A DNA stretch of 31,817 nt from a virus: the IMG/VR virus record IMGVR_UViG_3300027844_000891, positions 1 through 31,817 of that record, one strand, 5' to 3'. A program made the translations under genes and the position numbers. Below, piece by piece: positions 28,823-31,817 of this stretch. A model generated the notes under the pieces. The model saw only the letters and a program-made list of their open reading frames with translations, was not told where the DNA came from and did no database searches. Numbering within the stretch: the stretch's first letter is position 1; each line of letters starts with the position of its first letter.

Positions 28823-29179
28823 ATGAAAGAACCCCCAACGGGCTTTACAACCAAGGCTAAAATAACTAGAGTAGTTGACGGTGATACCGTAGATGTTCTA
28901 ATTGAAAGGCGAATGCGCATTAGATTAGAGGATTGTTGGGCGCCAGAAACACGGACTAGAGATAAAGAAGAAAAGGCGAGGGGGTTAGCGTCCAAACAGT
29001 TTGCAAAAAATAAACTTTTGTACCGAGACGTTGTCGTTCATATACCCTCTGACCCAGAAGGAGAGATAAAGGATGTCTTCACCTTTGGTCGGGCGATTGG
29101 GAGAGTCTTCCTTGACGGAGAGGATTTCTCAGCTATAATGGTTAGGGAAGGTCTAGCTACCGAGACCAAAAACGGATAG
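28823..29179 (+). CDS. Staphylococcal-nuclease-like (SNase) thermonuclease
   Basis: A 118-aa SNase OB-fold domain: KITRVVDGDTVDVLIE with the calcium-binding Asp pair, MRIRLEDCWAPETR with the first catalytic Arg and Glu, GLASKQFAKNKLL as the helix, and FGRAIGRVFLDGEDFSAIMVREGLA with the second catalytic Arg and the closing helix. It lacks a signal peptide, unlike most secreted thermonucleases, so it would act inside the cell, for example on host DNA or RNA to supply nucleotides. SD GAGAGG is about 6 nt before the ATG. It is followed 12 nt later by nrdJ, consistent with a nucleotide-scavenging role. Confidence 0.9.
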   Translation: MKEPPTGFTTKAKITRVVDGDTVDVLIERRMRIRLEDCWAPETRTRDKEEKARGLASKQFAKNKLLYRDVVVHIPSDPEGEIKDVFTFGRAIGRVFLDGEDFSAIMVREGLATETKNG

Positions 29180-29190
29180 AAATATATACG

Positions 29191-31374
29191 ATGTCAGTCA
29201 CAGAACTACAAAATTATGCGTTTGTTAGCAAATACGCTAGATGGATTCCCGAAAAGAAAAGAAGAGAAACTTGGAAAGAATCTGTCACTCGCGTTAGGAA
29301 GATGATGCACGAACGATACCCCGAGGTCAACGGGGATATTGATTGGGCGTATGACCTAATGTATAAAAAGCGAGTCTTAGGTTCTCAGAGGGCGCTACAG
29401 TTTGGTGGCGAGCCTATCCTCAAACATCACGCGAGAGTGTATAACTGCATTGCGTCGTATGTTGATAGACCAAGATTTTTTCAAGAATGCATGTATCTTC
29501 TTCTTTGCGGTTGCGGCGTAGGCTTTTCGGTGCAGAAGCATCATGTAGAAAAGCTGCCTAAGTTGATTCAAAAGAAAGACGGCACTAAGAAATTCACCAT
29601 CCCAGACACAATAGAGGGGTGGTCTGATGCTGTTGGTGTTTTAGTCGTCAGTTATTTTGAAGGTTGCGAACTGTTTCCTGAGTATGTAGGGAAGACCGTA
29701 AGCTTTGACTTCTCAGAAATCAGGCCAGCCGGTTCGTACCTAAGTTCAAGTTCAGGCAAAGCTCCCGGCCCAGAGCCTCTCAAAAAAGCCCTGACAAACA
29801 TTAAGAAAGTTTTAGACAAAGCGCTGAAGGATGCGCTATTTTCAAATAAAAAACTGAGACCTATAGATGTCTACGACGTTGTTATGCACGCTGCTGACGC
29901 TGTTATCTCTGGTGGTGTGCGTAGGAGTGCTACCATTTGCCTCTTTTCGCCAAACGATGAGGAGATGGCATTGGCAAAGACTGGTAATTGGTTTCACGAT
30001 AATCCTCAACGTGGTCGTTCTAATAATTCTGCTCTGCTACTTCGTGATAAGACCAGTCCTGAACAATTTACATCATTAATGCAATCGGTTAAGGAGTTCG
30101 GTGAGCCGGGGTTTGTTTGGTCAGACTCTACAGAGCTTATCGTAAATCCCTGTGTGGAGATTGGGCTTTATCCTGTTGATGAAAAAACCGGCAAGACCGG
30201 ATGGCAAGCGTGCAATCTTAGCACTATCAACTGCGCAAAAGTAAAAACAAAAGAAGAGTTCTTCGAGTCCTGTCGAGCCGCTTCAATTATAGGAACCCTC
30301 CAAGCCGGGTTCACCACCCTGCCATATTTAGGTGAAGTAAGCGAAAGAATTTTTAAAAGAGAAGCCTTGCTGGGTGTCTCCATGACGGGAATAATGGAGC
30401 AGCATGAGCTTTGTCTGGACCCAGATGTTCAAAAAGAAGGCGCCAGAGTTGTCAAGAGAACGAATAAAGAGCTTGCTGCAAAAATCGGAATTAATCCAGC
30501 AGCTAGAACTACTTGTGTTAAGCCTGAAGGAACTGCTAGTTGCATTCTTGGTACTAGTAGTGGCATTCATCCTCATCATGCCAAGCGCTATATTAGACGT
30601 GTGCAAGCTAATAAACTGGAAGATATCTACCAACACTTCAAAAAAACGAATCCACGGGCGTGTGAAGAATCGGTCTGGTCCGCTAATGATAGCGATGATG
30701 TTGTTTCTTTTTGCATAGAAGTGCCAGATGGCGCAAAGCTTAAAAATAAAGTCGGCGCCATAGATTTGTTAAGCTGTGTTAAGACTACCCAACAAAATTG
30801 GGTGATGACAGGAAGAACTGACTCACTATGCGTGAAGAGTTTTCTTCAACACAATGTTTCAAATACAATCAATGTAAAGCCTGAAGAATGGGAAGACGTA
30901 GAGAAATTTATATTTAAAAATAGAAAGTATTTCTGTGGAGTTTCTCTTCTCCCCGTGAGTGGGGACAAGGATTATCCGCAAGCCCCCTTTACAACGGTCT
31001 ACCTTCCCAGCGAGATGGTGTCTCATTATGGGGATGGCGTTGTATTTGTCAGTGGGTTAATAGAAGTTGCTCTCAATCTGTGGGAAGACAACCTTTGGAT
31101 TGCTTGCGATGCTCTAATGGGCCTAGGAACCAAGGTCAAAGGCAACGGAAAGAAAGACTGGGTCGATAGGTGTACTCGTTTCGCAAACAAGTATATGGAT
31201 GGGGATATCAAAAAACTTTCTTATTGTATGAAAGACGTATACAATTGGAAAGAATGGGTAGACATTAAAGGGTCTTATAGTTCTGTAGATTACACTCTTT
31301 GTGTAGAGGAACATGACAACACTACGCCGGAACAGGAGTTGGCTTGTTCTGGTGGTGTGTGCGAGATTATCTAG
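29191..31374 (+). CDS. nrdJ: Adenosylcobalamin-dependent ribonucleoside-triphosphate reductase (class II, monomeric)
   Basis: A 727-aa enzyme colinear with the Lactobacillus leichmannii-type monomeric RTPR. Redox Cys C86 is in VYNCIASY; GCGVGFSVQKHHV follows. The radical Cys and acid are in NPCVEIGL (C321, E323, with N319), the partner redox Cys is C341 in CNLSTINCAK, and the C-terminal shuttle pair is C719/C724 in CSGGVCEII. Further blocks GGVRRSAT and PEGTASCILGTSSGIHP are typical. It reduces NTPs to dNTPs using B12 coenzyme, without a second subunit or oxygen requirement, so the host must make or import cobalamin. Complete and apparently functional. dut follows. Confidence 0.97.
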   Translation: MSVTELQNYAFVSKYARWIPEKKRRETWKESVTRVRKMMHERYPEVNGDIDWAYDLMYKKRVLGSQRALQFGGEPILKHHARVYNCIASYVDRPRFFQECMYLLLCGCGVGFSVQKHHVEKLPKLIQKKDGTKKFTIPDTIEGWSDAVGVLVVSYFEGCELFPEYVGKTVSFDFSEIRPAGSYLSSSSGKAPGPEPLKKALTNIKKVLDKALKDALFSNKKLRPIDVYDVVMHAADAVISGGVRRSATICLFSPNDEEMALAKTGNWFHDNPQRGRSNNSALLLRDKTSPEQFTSLMQSVKEFGEPGFVWSDSTELIVNPCVEIGLYPVDEKTGKTGWQACNLSTINCAKVKTKEEFFESCRAASIIGTLQAGFTTLPYLGEVSERIFKREALLGVSMTGIMEQHELCLDPDVQKEGARVVKRTNKELAAKIGINPAARTTCVKPEGTASCILGTSSGIHPHHAKRYIRRVQANKLEDIYQHFKKTNPRACEESVWSANDSDDVVSFCIEVPDGAKLKNKVGAIDLLSCVKTTQQNWVMTGRTDSLCVKSFLQHNVSNTINVKPEEWEDVEKFIFKNRKYFCGVSLLPVSGDKDYPQAPFTTVYLPSEMVSHYGDGVVFVSGLIEVALNLWEDNLWIACDALMGLGTKVKGNGKKDWVDRCTRFANKYMDGDIKKLSYCMKDVYNWKEWVDIKGSYSSVDYTLCVEEHDNTTPEQELACSGGVCEII

Positions 31375-31418
31375 GATAAAAAATGTTTTTTATGACACGG
31401 TGTGCGGAGGAGGATAGC

Positions 31419-31817
31419 ATGGCACTTGCGGACGAGGAGGGTTCACTACAGGTCAAATTATTGTCGGACAAAGCAACGCTGCCATCTAAGGCGAATCGCT
31501 TTGATGCCGGGTTTGATTTGTACGCTTCTGAAAGCGTTTCAATTGACCCAGAATCAAGAGAGCTTATTGGCACTGATGTTGCTGTAGCAATACCCAACGG
31601 CCACGTGGGGCTTATTTGGCCCCGCTCTGGTCTAGCTGTAAAGCAAGGCATAGATGTTTTTGCCGGGGTGATTGACGCTGAATATAGGGGAGAGATTAAA
31701 GTCTGTCTGTACAACTCAAGCGATGATATCGTGGAACTTTTGGAAGGCGACCGGATAGCTCAACTTTTAATTCAAAAAGTAGATAACTTTTTTATTAGAA
31801 AGGTGCGAGAGTTAGAC
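31419..31817 (+). CDS. dut: dUTPase, 3' end outside the window
   Basis: Start chosen at ATG 31419, just after a strong GGAGGAGG site. The 133 visible codons show trimeric dUTPase motif 1 (DAGFDLYAS), motif 2 (PRSGLAVKQGI), motif 3 (GVIDAEYRGEI with the catalytic Asp) and motif 4 (GDRIAQLLI). Motif 5, the glycine-rich C-terminal arm, lies beyond the window. The enzyme hydrolyses dUTP to dUMP and pyrophosphate, preventing uracil incorporation and feeding dTMP synthesis together with the dCMP deaminase and the reductase. An earlier in-frame ATG at 31383 lacks an SD. The frame runs to the final base. Confidence 0.95.
   Translation, partial: MALADEEGSLQVKLLSDKATLPSKANRFDAGFDLYASESVSIDPESRELIGTDVAVAIPNGHVGLIWPRSGLAVKQGIDVFAGVIDAEYRGEIKVCLYNSSDDIVELLEGDRIAQLLIQKVDNFFIRKVRELD

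Overview
The window looks like one stretch of a large tailed-phage genome, most likely a myovirus of an aquatic bacterium. Every gene I can support lies on the + strand, genes are packed with 1-50 nt overlaps, and most starts have Shine-Dalgarno sites. Several hallmarks are viral: an rIIA/rIIB pair, a monomeric class II ribonucleotide reductase, dCMP deaminase, dUTPase, a small staphylococcal-type nuclease, a phage-borne tmRNA and many auxiliary metabolic genes. No terminase, portal, capsid or tail gene could be recognised. The tmRNA is the ordinary one-piece form, which argues weakly against an alphaproteobacterial or cyanobacterial source because those lineages use two-piece tmRNA.

Layout. 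(1) 1-2665: surface and nucleic-acid modification genes: a 5'-truncated SAM methyltransferase, a protein with the catalytic layout of restriction enzyme NaeI, a HAD phosphatase and an exostosin-like glycosyltransferase. (2) 2680-8980: a tightly coupled operon of amino-acid enzymes: aldehyde dehydrogenase, SET-domain protein, amidinohydrolase-fold enzyme, lysine 6-aminotransferase, a short nucleotide-sugar dehydrogenase and a lysine-6-dehydrogenase-like enzyme. It ends in a DUF2784-like membrane protein whose last codons lie inside the tmRNA gene. (3) 8945-11647: tmRNA, a cytidylyltransferase-like enzyme, two small ORFs, class I fructose-bisphosphate aldolase and a cytidine-deaminase-fold protein. 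(4) 11644-15563: a promoter, rIIA, two small genes, rIIB and a terminator. (5) 15578-18918: nucleoside deoxyribosyltransferase-like protein, small ORFs, a GT4 glycosyltransferase with a terminator-like hairpin inside it, a sulfotransferase and a cysteine-rich membrane micropeptide. (6) 18984-20664: four unknown genes. (7) 20675-25375: an unknown, probably strongly expressed protein with its own promoter and terminator, then envelope-directed genes: a membrane/coiled-coil protein, a papain-like hydrolase, a tiny membrane protein and a 672-aa membrane-anchored trypsin-like protease, followed by another unknown protein and a strong terminator. (8) 25396-28548: a second secreted trypsin-like protease, a holin-sized membrane protein, a beta-propeller-type protein, unknowns and dCMP deaminase. 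(9) 28549-31817: promoter plus a short terminated transcript, then nuclease, nrdJ and dut (truncated by the window end), the nucleotide-supply module.

Three parts seem most worth pursuing: the lysine-to-aminoadipate-type enzyme cassette (2680-8479), the NaeI-like endonuclease domain (841-1374), and the pair of exported trypsin-like proteases with neighbouring small membrane proteins (21490-26536). The tmRNA, with predicted tag AEKQFALAA and no encoded CCA, is clear from sequence alone. All function calls rest on motif reading without database searches.
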